DNA of 64,000 nucleotides from Bacteroidota bacterium. Its GTDB lineage: Bacteria; Bacteroidota; Bacteroidia; Sphingobacteriales; Sphingobacteriaceae. A program made the position numbers and the translations under genes. Below the pieces are notes generated by a model. That model ran no database searches. It worked only from the letters and a program-made list of their open reading frames with translations, and had not been told where the DNA came from. Each line of letters opens with the position of its first letter. Position 1 is the first letter of the stretch. Shown piece by piece: positions 25,097 through 34,311 of this stretch. The stretch is taken from contig JAFDZM010000024.1 in the NCBI GenBank assembly GCA_018266915.1, positions 1-64,000 of the forward strand, written 5' to 3'.

Positions 25097-25789
25097 GTGG
25101 AAACTATTCTGAATATAACCAACCTGGGTAAAACCTATAACAGCGCAGGCAAAACGCTTACTGTGCTCGATAATATCAACTTTGCGGTAACTGCCGGATC
25201 AACCCATGCCATTGTCGGGCCTTCGGGTAGCGGCAAAACTACCTTGCTTGGCCTTTGTGCCGGGCTTGATCGTTCATCAACCGGTATTGTGGAACTAAAT
25301 GGTATTAAACTGGGTGATTTAAGCGAGGATCAGCGCGCGCAGGTACGTAATCAGCATGTGGGTTTTATATTTCAGAATTTCCAGTTGCTGCCGACTTTGA
25401 CAGCATTGGAAAATGTGATGGTTCCACTCGAGCTTCGTGGCGAAAAGAATATCAGGACACGCTCGTTGGATCTGCTGGACAAAGTCGGGCTGGCTGACCG
25501 TGGACATCATTATCCTGCGCAGCTTTCGGGTGGTGAGCAACAAAGGGTGTCATTGGCAAGGGCATTCAGCAATCAGCCTAAAATATTGTTTGCCGATGAA
25601 CCAACCGGCAACCTGGATGCCGAAACCAGCGAGAAAGTAGTAAAACTGATATTCGACCTGAACCGTGAAGCCGGCACTACACTAGTGCTCGTGACCCACG
25701 ACCTTGACCTGGCTGCCAAAACCCAGCGTATTATCCGCATCAAAGGTGGTAAGCTTATTTCGGATGATAAAACCACTTTAAACGCTTAA
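25097..25789 (+). CDS. ABC transporter ATP-binding protein, LolD/YbbA type
   Basis: The 230-residue ATPase starts at a GTG. It has Walker A GPSGSGKTT, Q loop FIFQNFQLLPTLTA, signature LSGGEQQRVSLARA, Walker B ILFADEPTGNLD and a switch His in LVTHDLDLA. This is the MacB/LolD/YbbA class that pairs with FtsX-type permeases and drives mechanical transmission or lipoprotein handling, not solute import. The permease gene follows after 6 nt and a TesA-like esterase after that, the same gene set as ybbA-ybbP-tesA in enterobacteria. Confidence 0.93.
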   Translation: METILNITNLGKTYNSAGKTLTVLDNINFAVTAGSTHAIVGPSGSGKTTLLGLCAGLDRSSTGIVELNGIKLGDLSEDQRAQVRNQHVGFIFQNFQLLPTLTALENVMVPLELRGEKNIRTRSLDLLDKVGLADRGHHYPAQLSGGEQQRVSLARAFSNQPKILFADEPTGNLDAETSEKVVKLIFDLNREAGTTLVLVTHDLDLAAKTQRIIRIKGGKLISDDKTTLNA

Positions 25790-25795
25790 CAGGTT

Positions 25796-28354
25796 ATGGA
25801 TAGCACTCCCGGAAATTATAAGCGCAAGCTTAATATACCCTGGCTGTTTGAAATGGCCTGGCGCGACAGTCGCCGCAACCGTTCGCGGTTGTTCCTGTTT
25901 ATCTCGTCTATTGTATTTGGGATTGCAGCGCTGGTGGCCATTTATTCTTTTGGCTTTAACCTGAAGAAGGATGTCGACAACCAGGCGGCGACTCTCATCG
26001 GCTCTGATCTGGCGATTTATACCAATAAGCCGGTCGACTCATCCATGCAACACCTGATCGATTCCTTAGGCGACCGGCGTTCGCAGGAGAAGAGCTTTGC
26101 ATCGATGATCCTTTTCCCAAAAAGCGGCGGAACAAGGTTGGTGCAAATAAGGGCTTTGCAGGGTGGATTCCCTTATTATGGTAGTCTTGAAACTACACCG
26201 GCAAGTGCCGGAACGTCCTTTAAGAAAGGAAAAACTGCGTTGGTTGATCAAACACTGATGCTGCAGTACAATGTAAAGGTGAATGATTCGATTAAAGTAG
26301 GCAAAGTTACTTTTTTGATTGCGGGCACTCTGAATAAAGCCCCCGGGCAAACTAATGTAGCTTCGAACATCGCACCAATTGTTTACATCCCGATGCAATA
26401 TTTGGATCAGACGGGATTGTTAGAAAAAGGAAGCCGTATTAATTACAACTTCTACTATAAATACGACCATAAAGTCGACATAAGCAAGCTCACCAAAAAA
26501 CTTGAGCCACGCCTGGATAAAGCGGGATTAAATTATGATACCATCGACACCAAAAAAGAAAATACAGGTAGAGCCTTTGGCGATTTGACCCGGTTTTTAT
26601 CATTGGTTGGTTTCATCGCTTTGTTGTTGGGATGTGTAGGTGTAGCTAGTGCCATTCATATTTATGTCCGTGAGAAGATTGCTTCAATAGCTATCATGCG
26701 TTGCCTGGGGGTAAAGGCTTATGAAGCGTTCCTGATCTATCTTATTCAAATTGCGGGCATAGGTTTATTAGGATCGATAATCGGTTCAGTATTAGGTAGC
26801 GTGGTGCAACACCTGATGCCATTTGTATTTAAAGATTTTCTGCCTATATCCATCTCAACTGATATTTCGTGGATGGCTATTGCACAGGGAATACTCTTAG
26901 GTGTCATCATTTCCATATTGTTTGCCTTATTACCGCTTATCGCTATACGTAATATATCGCCGCTCAATACTTTACGGATTTCGTATGAAAACCTCAATTT
27001 GCTGCGCGACCCTTTGCGCTGGCTTGTTTATTTGCTGATCGTCCTGTTCATTATGACGTTCACCTATATACAGTTAGATAACTGGCTGGCGAGTATATTC
27101 TTTACCATTGGCATTTTCATCGCCTTCCTGATACTGACACTGATCGCAAAATTACTGATGTATTTGGTTAAGATATTTATCAAAAGCACCTGGAGTTATC
27201 TATGGCGCCAGGGTTTCGCTAATTTATACCGGCCAAATAATCAAACCATTATCCTTATTGTATCCATAGGTTTGAGTACCGCTTTTATTTGCACCTTGTT
27301 TTTTATCCAGAGTATGCTGGTAAAGCAGGTAGCGCTTTCGGCCAGTACTAATAAAGCCAATATGATTCTGTTCGACATTCAGAATAACCAGGAAAAAGGT
27401 GTGGCCAACGTTGCCCGTGCGCATCATTTGCCAATAATTCAACAGGTGCCGGTTGTAACTATCCGGTTGGAGAAGATCAATGGCAAAACTGAAGCCGACC
27501 TGGTAAAAGATACCAGTCTTAAATTCAATAAATTCGTTTTTGCCAATGAATACCGGGTTACTTATCGCGACAGTTTAACGGCAACAGAAAAATTAACCGA
27601 TGGCGATTGGGCAGGGCATGCGCCTAAAAATGGCGAAACACCAATATCAGTAGAAGAGCGCTGGGCAAAGCATAATCATCTGAAGGTCGGCGATCACCTT
27701 ACATTTAATGTGCAGGGAATGCAGGTAGCTACCAAAATAGGCAGCATCCGAGAGGTGAATTGGAACAAGATGCAAACCAACTTCCTCATTGTCTTCCCAA
27801 AAGGAGTTGTTGATGATGCACCACAGTTTCATGTGCTACTTACGCATGTGCCGACAAAAGAAGCATCAGCAAATTTCCAGCAGGATGTAGTAAAACAATT
27901 CCCGAATGTTTCGATGATTGACCTGGGCTTTATACTCAGCGTACTGGATGACCTGATGGATAAACTGGGCGATATCATCCGCTTTATGGCGATGTTCAGT
28001 ATCATTACTGGTGTAGTTGTGCTGATTGCTTCAGTAAGGATCAGCAAATACCAGCGTATACAGGAAAGTGTATTGCTGCGCACTATGGGAGCCAGCCGTA
28101 AGCAGATTTTAGCTATTACAGCAATAGAATATTTCTTTTTAGGAGCATTGTCTGCAGCAACCGGTATCCTCATCGCTTTTGTTGGTAGCTGGCTGCTGGC
28201 AAAATATAGTTTCGATATTCCGTTTAATGCAAGCATGCTGCCCGCTTTATTCTTATTTTTGGGAATAGCCATACTAACTATCCTCATCGGCTTGTTTAAT
28301 AGCCGGGGTATCCTCAATAAACCTCCACTGGAGATATTGAGAAGAGATGTGTAG
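25796..28354 (+). CDS. FtsX-like ABC permease, YbbP type
   Basis: The 852-residue permease has an N-terminal helix (about 32-55) after the motif WLFEMAWRDSRRNRSRLF, a large periplasmic domain, a block of helices near residues 265-400, another pair near 410-460, a second periplasmic domain and a final three-helix block (about 730-845). Two FtsX domains in one chain is the YbbP arrangement. Together with the ATPase encoded 6 nt upstream it should form a complete transporter; the YbbAP substrate is not firmly known. Confidence 0.9.
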   Translation: MDSTPGNYKRKLNIPWLFEMAWRDSRRNRSRLFLFISSIVFGIAALVAIYSFGFNLKKDVDNQAATLIGSDLAIYTNKPVDSSMQHLIDSLGDRRSQEKSFASMILFPKSGGTRLVQIRALQGGFPYYGSLETTPASAGTSFKKGKTALVDQTLMLQYNVKVNDSIKVGKVTFLIAGTLNKAPGQTNVASNIAPIVYIPMQYLDQTGLLEKGSRINYNFYYKYDHKVDISKLTKKLEPRLDKAGLNYDTIDTKKENTGRAFGDLTRFLSLVGFIALLLGCVGVASAIHIYVREKIASIAIMRCLGVKAYEAFLIYLIQIAGIGLLGSIIGSVLGSVVQHLMPFVFKDFLPISISTDISWMAIAQGILLGVIISILFALLPLIAIRNISPLNTLRISYENLNLLRDPLRWLVYLLIVLFIMTFTYIQLDNWLASIFFTIGIFIAFLILTLIAKLLMYLVKIFIKSTWSYLWRQGFANLYRPNNQTIILIVSIGLSTAFICTLFFIQSMLVKQVALSASTNKANMILFDIQNNQEKGVANVARAHHLPIIQQVPVVTIRLEKINGKTEADLVKDTSLKFNKFVFANEYRVTYRDSLTATEKLTDGDWAGHAPKNGETPISVEERWAKHNHLKVGDHLTFNVQGMQVATKIGSIREVNWNKMQTNFLIVFPKGVVDDAPQFHVLLTHVPTKEASANFQQDVVKQFPNVSMIDLGFILSVLDDLMDKLGDIIRFMAMFSIITGVVVLIASVRISKYQRIQESVLLRTMGASRKQILAITAIEYFFLGALSAATGILIAFVGSWLLAKYSFDIPFNASMLPALFLFLGIAILTILIGLFNSRGILNKPPLEILRRDV

Positions 28355-28435
28355 GCCTCACCTAAACCTCTCCGGAGGAGAGGACTTTAAATTTGGTGTA
28401 TCAGAAATTATGAAGTTATATAAAAAACAAAAGGA

Positions 28436-28512
28436 GGGTATCATCCTGAGGCACTCGAAGGGTGAGCGTAAAGGCCTTTGTCCGCCAATGCTTCGAGGGC
28501 CTCAGCATGACA
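28436..28512. repeat. Dispersed palindromic repeat, type A (copy 2)
   Basis: The same element as at 3513-3590: arms cctgaggcactcgaag and cttcgagggcctcagcatga around a loop with aaaggccttt. It lies between the permease stop and the true start of the esterase gene, so the long upstream extension of that ORF is repeat text. Confidence 0.75.
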
Positions 28513-28523
28513 ACGCGCTTAAA

Positions 28524-29189
28524 ATGATATTGATGGTTTGCTTCGTATTGCTTCTCTCCGCATGCGGCGGCAAGAGTACTCCAGGTGACACCCAGCAACA
28601 AGCCGCAACCAAAGATACAACAGCCACCAGCTCCAATAAAAAAGACATCCTGTTCTTTGGCGATAGTCTGACCGCAGGATATGGCTTAGACGACCCCTCC
28701 AACGCCTTCCCAGGAGTGATAGGACGAAAGATCGACTCGCTCAAACTGCCTTATGCGGTCATCAATGCAGGTGTAAGCGGCGAAACCACAGCCGGAGGCC
28801 TTGCACGTATCGACTGGGTTTTAAAGCAAAAGGTCGACGTTTTTGTCCTCGAATTGGGAGCAAATGACGGCCTGCGCGGAATTCCTGTTGCAGAAACCAC
28901 CAAAAACCTGCAATCGATAATTGACAAGGTCAAAGCAAAATACCCCAACACTAAAATTGTATTGGCTGGTATGCAGGTTCCCCCAAGTATGGGGCACGAC
29001 TATATCACTGCGTTTAAAAACCTGTTCCCGGCATTGGCCGAAAAAAATAAAATTGCTCTGGTACCCTTCCTGTTAGCCGGAGTAGGTGGCAATCCCAAAC
29101 TAAACCAGGCCGACGGTATTCATCCAACTGCTGAAGGCGCTAAAATAGTAGCAAATAATGTTTGGAAGATTCTGAAAGAAGAATTGTAG
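28524..29189 (+). CDS. tesA: TesA-like GDSL arylesterase / lysophospholipase, lipoprotein
   Basis: The frame opens at 28347, but the first 59 codons cross a dispersed repeat; ATG 28524 gives a lipoprotein signal with lipobox LSAC and is chosen (221 residues). SGNH hydrolase blocks are complete: FFGDSLTAGYG (Ser), GVSGETT (Gly), GANDGLRG (Asn), DGIHPTAEG (Asp, His). TesA enzymes cleave acyl esters, thioesters and lysophospholipids; this one should face the periplasm, held by its lipid anchor. It follows the YbbA/YbbP pair, a conserved linkage. Confidence 0.88.
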   Translation: MILMVCFVLLLSACGGKSTPGDTQQQAATKDTTATSSNKKDILFFGDSLTAGYGLDDPSNAFPGVIGRKIDSLKLPYAVINAGVSGETTAGGLARIDWVLKQKVDVFVLELGANDGLRGIPVAETTKNLQSIIDKVKAKYPNTKIVLAGMQVPPSMGHDYITAFKNLFPALAEKNKIALVPFLLAGVGGNPKLNQADGIHPTAEGAKIVANNVWKILKEEL

Positions 29190-29216
29190 CGCTCAAAGGT
29201 TTTGGCAAATCAGGTA

Positions 29217-29375
29217 TCAATTTTCCCTTTGGAAAAATTTCTTGTACAGGTAAGGACGAGTGAGCTTATCAAGCTGCTCATGCAAATACTTTTGCCAGTT
29301 GTTGTAATCACGACCCGTGTATCCCGCTGGGATGATTGGCTGATGCGTAAACGTTCGTTTCATTGTAGTACCCAT
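29217..29375 (-). CDS. Small protein, 52 residues, unknown function
   Basis: A minus-strand frame of 52 codons (ATG 29375; second ATG 29363 gives 48) lies convergent to the esterase gene. The protein is rich in aromatic and charged residues: THQPIIPAGYTGRDYNNWQK, then a helix-like LHEQLDKLTRPYLYKKFF. Codon use and composition look like real coding sequence, while the 63-codon plus-strand frame across the same DNA does not. A hairpin (atgcccc/ggggcat, 29446-29472) lies in its leader. No family recognised. Confidence 0.5.
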   Translation of the reverse strand: MGTTMKRTFTHQPIIPAGYTGRDYNNWQKYLHEQLDKLTRPYLYKKFFQREN

Positions 29376-29684
29376 TTGGTTAATAAATCTTAATTTTCTG
29401 AATGATATATTAATCAGGCATCCTTTCTGTTACGGAGGCCATTCCATGCCCCTTTTATTTACTGCGGGGCATCGTGAAACATAATGCATATTCTGTGCCA
29501 AACAATTGATAAACAGTTTGATAGATTCAACTTAAGTTATAAAACCTTGTTGAAAACCCCGGTGCAGTAACTTTATATGATTTACGTTATTTAAATGATT
29601 ATCTGCTACTTAACAGGGTGTTGAAAAGTATCAATTTCCGCTACGTTTTTATATTGTCATTTTTGATAAACCCTTACCCGAATT
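29376..29684. other. Intergenic region with one hairpin
   Basis: Contains the hairpin atgcccc (29446-29452) / ggggcat (29466-29472) and AT-rich promoter sequence for genes on both sides. Nothing else was seen. Confidence 0.4.
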
Positions 29685-29879
29685 ATGAGATCACTGGCCG
29701 AATTAAAGAAAGAAGCCGATGAAATGCAGTTAAAAATCAGGAAGTTGTTACTCGGAAAAAACAGCTTTGAAGAGGGTATCGCCGATAAATTGACGACAAT
29801 TGCCACAATAACGACCCTTCGCGAACAATTAGTAAAAATCCAGAAAGAGATAAGAATACGGTTCCCGGATGCGGAATAA
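29685..29879 (+). CDS. Small coiled-coil protein, unknown function
   Basis: The 64-residue protein is almost wholly helical by composition, with heptad-like spacing of Leu/Ile (LAELKKEADEMQLKIRKLL and LREQLVKIQKEIRI). It has no cysteine and no signal. It could be a small dimerising protein. It is followed after 64 nt by a DUF1801 gene on the same strand. Confidence 0.55.
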   Translation: MRSLAELKKEADEMQLKIRKLLLGKNSFEEGIADKLTTIATITTLREQLVKIQKEIRIRFPDAE

Positions 29880-29943
29880 AATACCCATTTGAGGACGGTA
29901 ATTTTCATAAAAGGTTAATTATCTTTATGATATAATCTTGGGT

Positions 29944-30372
29944 ATGCCAAACGCAACCGAACTTACCACAAAGCCATCAGAACCGGATAAAGTAGATGCC
30001 TATATGGCAAAGCTGGATTATCCTTTAAAAAATATTGCTCAGGCTTTACGCGGGGTCATTTTAAGCACCGATCCGGAGATTGGCGAGGAAGTAAAATGGA
30101 ATGCCCCCACTTTTTTCTATGCCGGCGAAATGCGGCACTTTGATCCAAAAGAATACAAGCGTTACCTTATTGTATTTAATCTGTTTCAAAAAGATTGTTT
30201 GCGGCTTGTATTTCCTAGCGGAGCAAGGGTAAATGATACTTCGGGCCTGTTAGAAGGCAGCTATGCAGATGGTCGCCGCTTAGCTATGTTTCGTAGTATG
30301 GACGATGTGCATGCCAAAAAGGACGTTATGCAAAAAGTAATAAAAGAATGGTTGCGGACGCTGGATAAATGA
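29944..30372 (+). CDS. DUF1801 (YdhG-like) protein
   Basis: The start is ATG 29944, two codons after a TTG that also opens the frame. The 142-residue protein shows the DUF1801 pattern: YMAKLDYPLKNIAQALRGVIL, EIGEEVKWNAPTFFY and a C-terminal VIKEWLRTLD. Members are small cytoplasmic proteins with a fold related to iron-chaperone-like YdhG/frataxin-type proteins; their role is not settled. No operon partner is obvious. Confidence 0.8.
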   Translation: MPNATELTTKPSEPDKVDAYMAKLDYPLKNIAQALRGVILSTDPEIGEEVKWNAPTFFYAGEMRHFDPKEYKRYLIVFNLFQKDCLRLVFPSGARVNDTSGLLEGSYADGRRLAMFRSMDDVHAKKDVMQKVIKEWLRTLDK

Positions 30373-30479
30373 CATGCATTATTTGCATCGTAGTAACTTT
30401 AAAACTTACTATATTTTGCCTTTATTTAATCTAAAATCCTGGTTTTTATGTTAATATTTGCCTGTTGATTTGAGATTTG

Positions 30480-31370
30480 ATGAAAGTACTCCAATTTACC
30501 ATACCCGTAGCTCACGATAAAAGTGTAATCGTTCAGCAGGATGAGCTGCCGCATTTTTACCCGCACCTGCACAGGCATAAAGAAGCGCAGATAACCTGGG
30601 TACAGGCCGGAGAGGGGACACTCATTGCTGGAAACAATATGCACACCTTCAGATCTGGTGAGATATATTTCCTGGGAGCCGATCAGCCTCATTTGTTTAA
30701 AAGCAATCCTGAATATTTTTATCCTGATAATAAAACAGTGATCAGGACATTAACTGTATTTTTTGATCCTAATGGCAGTTTGGCATCCTTATTTAGCTTG
30801 CCGGAAATGAAAGCAACACGGGATTTTATCCAGCAAACGCAGCAGGGATTCAGGCTCCCCGCCGAATATGTGGAGAAGGTATCACGTATCATGATCAGCA
30901 TTCAAAAATCCAACGGATCGGACCAGATGATCTGTTTTTTGCAATTGCTTGGGATATTACAAGGAATAATACCACGTCCTGAAGCTCTATCACCATCTTC
31001 AATTTCGCATGGTATCACTGAAAGCGAGGGTATCCGGATCAGCAATATCTATAATTATATATTACAACATTACAGCGAAGCTGTCACCCTGGATGATGTA
31101 GCCCGCGAAGCCTGTATGACGCCCCAGGCATTCTGCCGGTATTTTAAAAAGCATACCGGGCATACCTTTGTTTCGTTCCTTAACAACATGAGGGTTAACG
31201 AAGCCTGTAAAAAGCTGACTGAAAATAAATACGAGAGTATCTCGGTAGTGGCCTACAAATGCGGTTTTACAAGCATCACCAACTTTAACCGGGTATTTAA
31301 AAGTGTAATGGGTAACTCGCCACGGGGGTATTTGGATAACTTTCTGAATAAGGTGGGAGAACTTAATTAA
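30480..31370 (+). CDS. AraC-family transcriptional regulator
   Basis: The start is ATG 30480 (a TTG precedes it). The 296-residue protein has an N-terminal cupin sensor (HFYPHLHRHKEAQITWVQAGEG, IYFLGADQPHLF) and two C-terminal HTH units (residues about 190-290; TLDDVAREACMTPQAFCRYFKKHTG and SISVVAYKCGFTSITNFNRVFK). It likely senses a small molecule such as a sugar and activates transcription. It is convergent with a second AraC regulator across a large palindromic non-coding element; either could serve the fucose locus. Confidence 0.9.
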   Translation: MKVLQFTIPVAHDKSVIVQQDELPHFYPHLHRHKEAQITWVQAGEGTLIAGNNMHTFRSGEIYFLGADQPHLFKSNPEYFYPDNKTVIRTLTVFFDPNGSLASLFSLPEMKATRDFIQQTQQGFRLPAEYVEKVSRIMISIQKSNGSDQMICFLQLLGILQGIIPRPEALSPSSISHGITESEGIRISNIYNYILQHYSEAVTLDDVAREACMTPQAFCRYFKKHTGHTFVSFLNNMRVNEACKKLTENKYESISVVAYKCGFTSITNFNRVFKSVMGNSPRGYLDNFLNKVGELN

Positions 31371-31384
31371 GGTTCAATTAATAT

Positions 31385-31958
31385 TTCGTTCAGCCCATAG
31401 CCGCTGGGGCTGTTACTTTTGAAGCACCAAAAGTAACCCAAAGTGCTTGTCAGCCAAATGCTTCCTTTTCGCACACGGCCTTTGCCCTGCAAATCAGGCA
31501 GAACTGGCGCCAGAGAATTTTGCCCCGCTATCGCACCCGCAGTCCAAGCTTCAGCAAAATCCTAATGCCCGCCAACGCACGCACCATCGGCGTTGAGCCT
31601 GATTTCACCCGGAAGACCCTTGGCTGACCTTAAGAGTAAAACCCAGTAATTGCGATAATGTATGAATTAACCTTACCGTCAACAGACCAGATTCGGGCGA
31701 AATCAATCAAAACAATGCTGGCTTGTGTAGTGGAATGGGCATTAGCAAACTTTGCTGAAGCTTGGGATGGGAGCGAACGCTAGTAGGGCAAAGTATTGAA
31801 GCCCGTGGTTTTGATTGATTGCAGGGTAATGGCCTGAAGCGCAAAGAAGCAAGTGTCTGTTGACTTGATTTATTCGCAGTTGCTTGTTTTTATAAGGCGC
31901 TCATGAGATCGCTACGCTAAGTTTTTGTTACTTTTTATCAAGAAAAAGTAAAAGAAGA
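31385..31958. repeat. Large imperfect palindromic element, about 570 bp, non-coding
   Basis: The whole segment reads as nested inverted repeats. The outer ends share ttactttt...aaaagtaac text; a ggcc..accctgcaa arm matches its complement near 31820; a 40-nt arm at 31533-31574 (ccaagcttcagcaaaa core) pairs with 31731-31774. The left end also holds a local hairpin gttacttttg...caaaagtaac (31412-31437). No ORF of note exists. It fits a dispersed structured element or a degenerate mobile element lacking its own gene. Confidence 0.65.
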
Positions 31959-32840
31959 CTAAGCTGCTTTCTCTTTCTTCTCCAAAAACTTCTTCTGGTA
32001 CTGCAACGGAGTTTTTCCCGTCACCTGTTTAAAGTATTTATGAAAGCTGGCAAAATTCCGGAAGCCGCTTTCAAAACAGATCTGTTTAATGCTGATCTTA
32101 TCCTCTATCAATAGCTTACAGATATGCCCCACTTTGATCTCATTAATAAACTGAGAATATGTTTTGCGTGTGCGCGATTTGAAATAGCGGCAGAATGAAT
32201 GCGGACTAATATTAGCTATTGCTGCAATCTCTTCGGTTGGGATATGACGCCTGAAATTGGCCATGGTAAACTCGTATATTGCGTTGATGCGATCGTTTTC
32301 GGCTTCTTTGTGGTCGTGATCAAAACCGATAGAGGCTAATGGTACAATCTGGCTCTCCGAAATAAGTGTCAGCGCTTCCATTAGCAACATTAACCTTCGG
32401 CTGCCTTCAGTGGTCAGCATTTTTTCAAGAAGATCAGCTATTTCTTCCTTTGTATCACCCTGTATGCTTATTCCGCGTTTTGCTTTTTCGAAAACAGAAC
32501 GTATTGTCTTATTCTCAGGTAGATTTAAAAATTCATCACCCCAAAAGTCTTCCCTGAAATGTGCTACGGTTACATCGGCATGTACTTCGCTATTGTTTTT
32601 AAAGTACATGGTATCGAAACGCCAGTAATGGGGCAGGTTAGAACCAACCAATATCAAATCGCCATCATTAAAATTTTGGATATGATCGCCTATAAACTGG
32701 GTGCCGTTTCCCTTTTTAAAATAGATCAGCTCAGCCTCAATATGGTAATGCCATTTATTATTGATATAAGGCACCGTGTCCTGCCTTACGCTGAAGGAGG
32801 ATAACGGTTGCTTCGGTATCTTCAGCAACTGGGGTTTCAT
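31959..32840 (-). CDS. AraC-family regulator, probable control of the fucose operon
   Basis: The 293-residue protein has an N-terminal cupin (NNKWHYHIEAELIYFKKGNGTQFIGD, LILVGSNLPHYW) and a C-terminal double HTH (IPTEEIAAIANISPHSFCRYFKSRTRK and SIKQICFESGFRNFASFHKYFKQVTG). It is divergent from the fucose permease gene with 200 nt between them, the usual arrangement for a local activator of a sugar operon. The ligand may be L-fucose or a pathway intermediate; this is inferred from position only. Confidence 0.9.
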   Translation of the reverse strand: MKPQLLKIPKQPLSSFSVRQDTVPYINNKWHYHIEAELIYFKKGNGTQFIGDHIQNFNDGDLILVGSNLPHYWRFDTMYFKNNSEVHADVTVAHFREDFWGDEFLNLPENKTIRSVFEKAKRGISIQGDTKEEIADLLEKMLTTEGSRRLMLLMEALTLISESQIVPLASIGFDHDHKEAENDRINAIYEFTMANFRRHIPTEEIAAIANISPHSFCRYFKSRTRKTYSQFINEIKVGHICKLLIEDKISIKQICFESGFRNFASFHKYFKQVTGKTPLQYQKKFLEKKEKAA

Positions 32841-33040
32841 TACAGGGTTGGTTTATAATTAATGACAAAATACATGAAAATTATTTGAAATAGAAAAATT
32901 ATGCCAAAATAACTTAATATATAGATAATAAAATAAAAATTTATATCTGATATATTTATTCCTTTGTAAAAACCAATTAATCAATATAAACCTGCGGGGA
33001 AAGATAAAGCGAGGGTGAGTATTAACTCCTAAAACAACGC
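32841..33040. promoter_or_regulatory. Divergent promoter region, AraC regulator / fucose permease
   Basis: A 200-nt A/T-rich stretch between divergent genes. On the plus strand TTCCTTTG at 32959-32966 matches five of six fixed positions of the TAnnTTTG element, 75 nt before the permease start. No clear AraC half-site pair was picked out by eye. Confidence 0.4.
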
Positions 33041-34300
33041 ATGACAAAAAAGAATGGCATTTACGCGGTTGCACTCATTACATCCCTTTTTTTCCTATGG
33101 GGTATTGCACTCAATCTTAACTCGGACATTTTAGTACCCCACCTTAAAAAAGCTTGTCAACTCTCTTTCAGGCAATCAGGTTTAGTTGATTCGGCTTTTT
33201 ACATTGCTTACTTTACTATAGCAATACCGGCTGGCGCATTTATGCATAAGTTTGGATACAAAAAAGGTATAGTATTTGGGTTAATGCTATTCGCTGTTGG
33301 AGCTTTCCTTTTTTACCCAGCTGCACAAGCTCGTGTGTATATATTCTTTTTAATTTCGCTATTTATTTTGGCAAGCGGTTGTTGTTTTTTAGAAACAGCT
33401 GCAAATCCTTACATCAACAATTTAGGTGATCCTCATGGAGCAACTCAGCGTATCAATTTTGCGCAATCTTTTAATGGTCTGGCTGCTTCAATAGCGCCTT
33501 ATCTTGGGGGAGAGTTTATCTTGTCTGGTAAAAACCTTAGTCAAGCGCAACTTACAGACCTGGCACATCACGGTCAATTAGATGCATATCTTCAAAGTGA
33601 ATCGGATGCTGTAAAAATACCTTATCTAATTATCGGCTTAGTAGTGCTTTGTGTAGCAATATTGGTTTGGCGGGCTGACCTGCCAGATATTAAAGAACAT
33701 AACGACAATGAGATTGAAGGCGGTTCAATTTTCAAGGAAAAAAATCTTCTTTTTGGTGTATTAGGAATATTCTTTTATGTAGGCGCTCAAGCAGGATTCC
33801 AAAGCTATTTTATATTCTTTTCGGAAAATATCGGCGGATTTAGTGAAAAGACATCGTCTAAGGTATTAATTTTTCTTGCCTTTCTTGGATTCATGGTCGG
33901 TAGATTTACGGGTACATACCTTATGAAGTTTATTTCGCCTGCGAAGCTTTTAATGACTTATTGTATCATCAATATCTCATTGTTATTATTGGCGTTTACA
34001 CTACCAGGGAGTATAGCTGTATTCGCCCTTATGGGAGTTCCATTTTTTATGTCGATTATGTTCCCGACAATATTCTCTTTAAGTATTCATGGCCTTGGTG
34101 CGAAGACAAAAAGAGGCGCATCATTGTTAGTTATGGGCATAGTGGGCGGCGCTGTACTACCACCCATTATTGGTTTGGTTACAGACGTCGTTAATATTCG
34201 CGTTGCATACCTTATCCCAATTATCTCATTCGCTTATATCTTCTACTTTGCTCTAAGAAATATCAAGGTAAAGGAACTTGAAACTGTAGTTGCTCACTAA
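33041..34300 (+). CDS. fucP: L-fucose:proton symporter (MFS, FucP family)
   Basis: The 419-residue protein has about 12 membrane helices. FucP hallmarks are visible: FFLWGIALNLNSDILVPHLKK in helix 1 and the motif CCFLETAANPYINNLG, whose Glu is the proton-coupling residue in the family. It brings L-fucose across the inner membrane with protons. It is the first gene of a run of eleven same-strand genes for fucose release and oxidation, and faces an AraC regulator. Some family members carry glucose/galactose instead, but the context favours fucose. Confidence 0.9.
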   Translation: MTKKNGIYAVALITSLFFLWGIALNLNSDILVPHLKKACQLSFRQSGLVDSAFYIAYFTIAIPAGAFMHKFGYKKGIVFGLMLFAVGAFLFYPAAQARVYIFFLISLFILASGCCFLETAANPYINNLGDPHGATQRINFAQSFNGLAASIAPYLGGEFILSGKNLSQAQLTDLAHHGQLDAYLQSESDAVKIPYLIIGLVVLCVAILVWRADLPDIKEHNDNEIEGGSIFKEKNLLFGVLGIFFYVGAQAGFQSYFIFFSENIGGFSEKTSSKVLIFLAFLGFMVGRFTGTYLMKFISPAKLLMTYCIINISLLLLAFTLPGSIAVFALMGVPFFMSIMFPTIFSLSIHGLGAKTKRGASLLVMGIVGGAVLPPIIGLVTDVVNIRVAYLIPIISFAYIFYFALRNIKVKELETVVAH

Positions 34301-34311
34301 ATCATCTTCAT

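Noticed and set aside
28347..28523. N-terminal extension of the TesA-like ORF
   Set aside because: The 59 codons cross a dispersed repeat; ATG 28524 gives a proper lipoprotein signal.
29202..29393. 63-codon plus-strand frame
   Set aside because: It is antisense to the better-looking 52-residue ORF and starts inside the region just after the TesA-like gene.
31385..31958. Possible broken transposase in the large palindrome
   Set aside because: No frame on either strand gives transposase motifs; only nested symmetry is visible.
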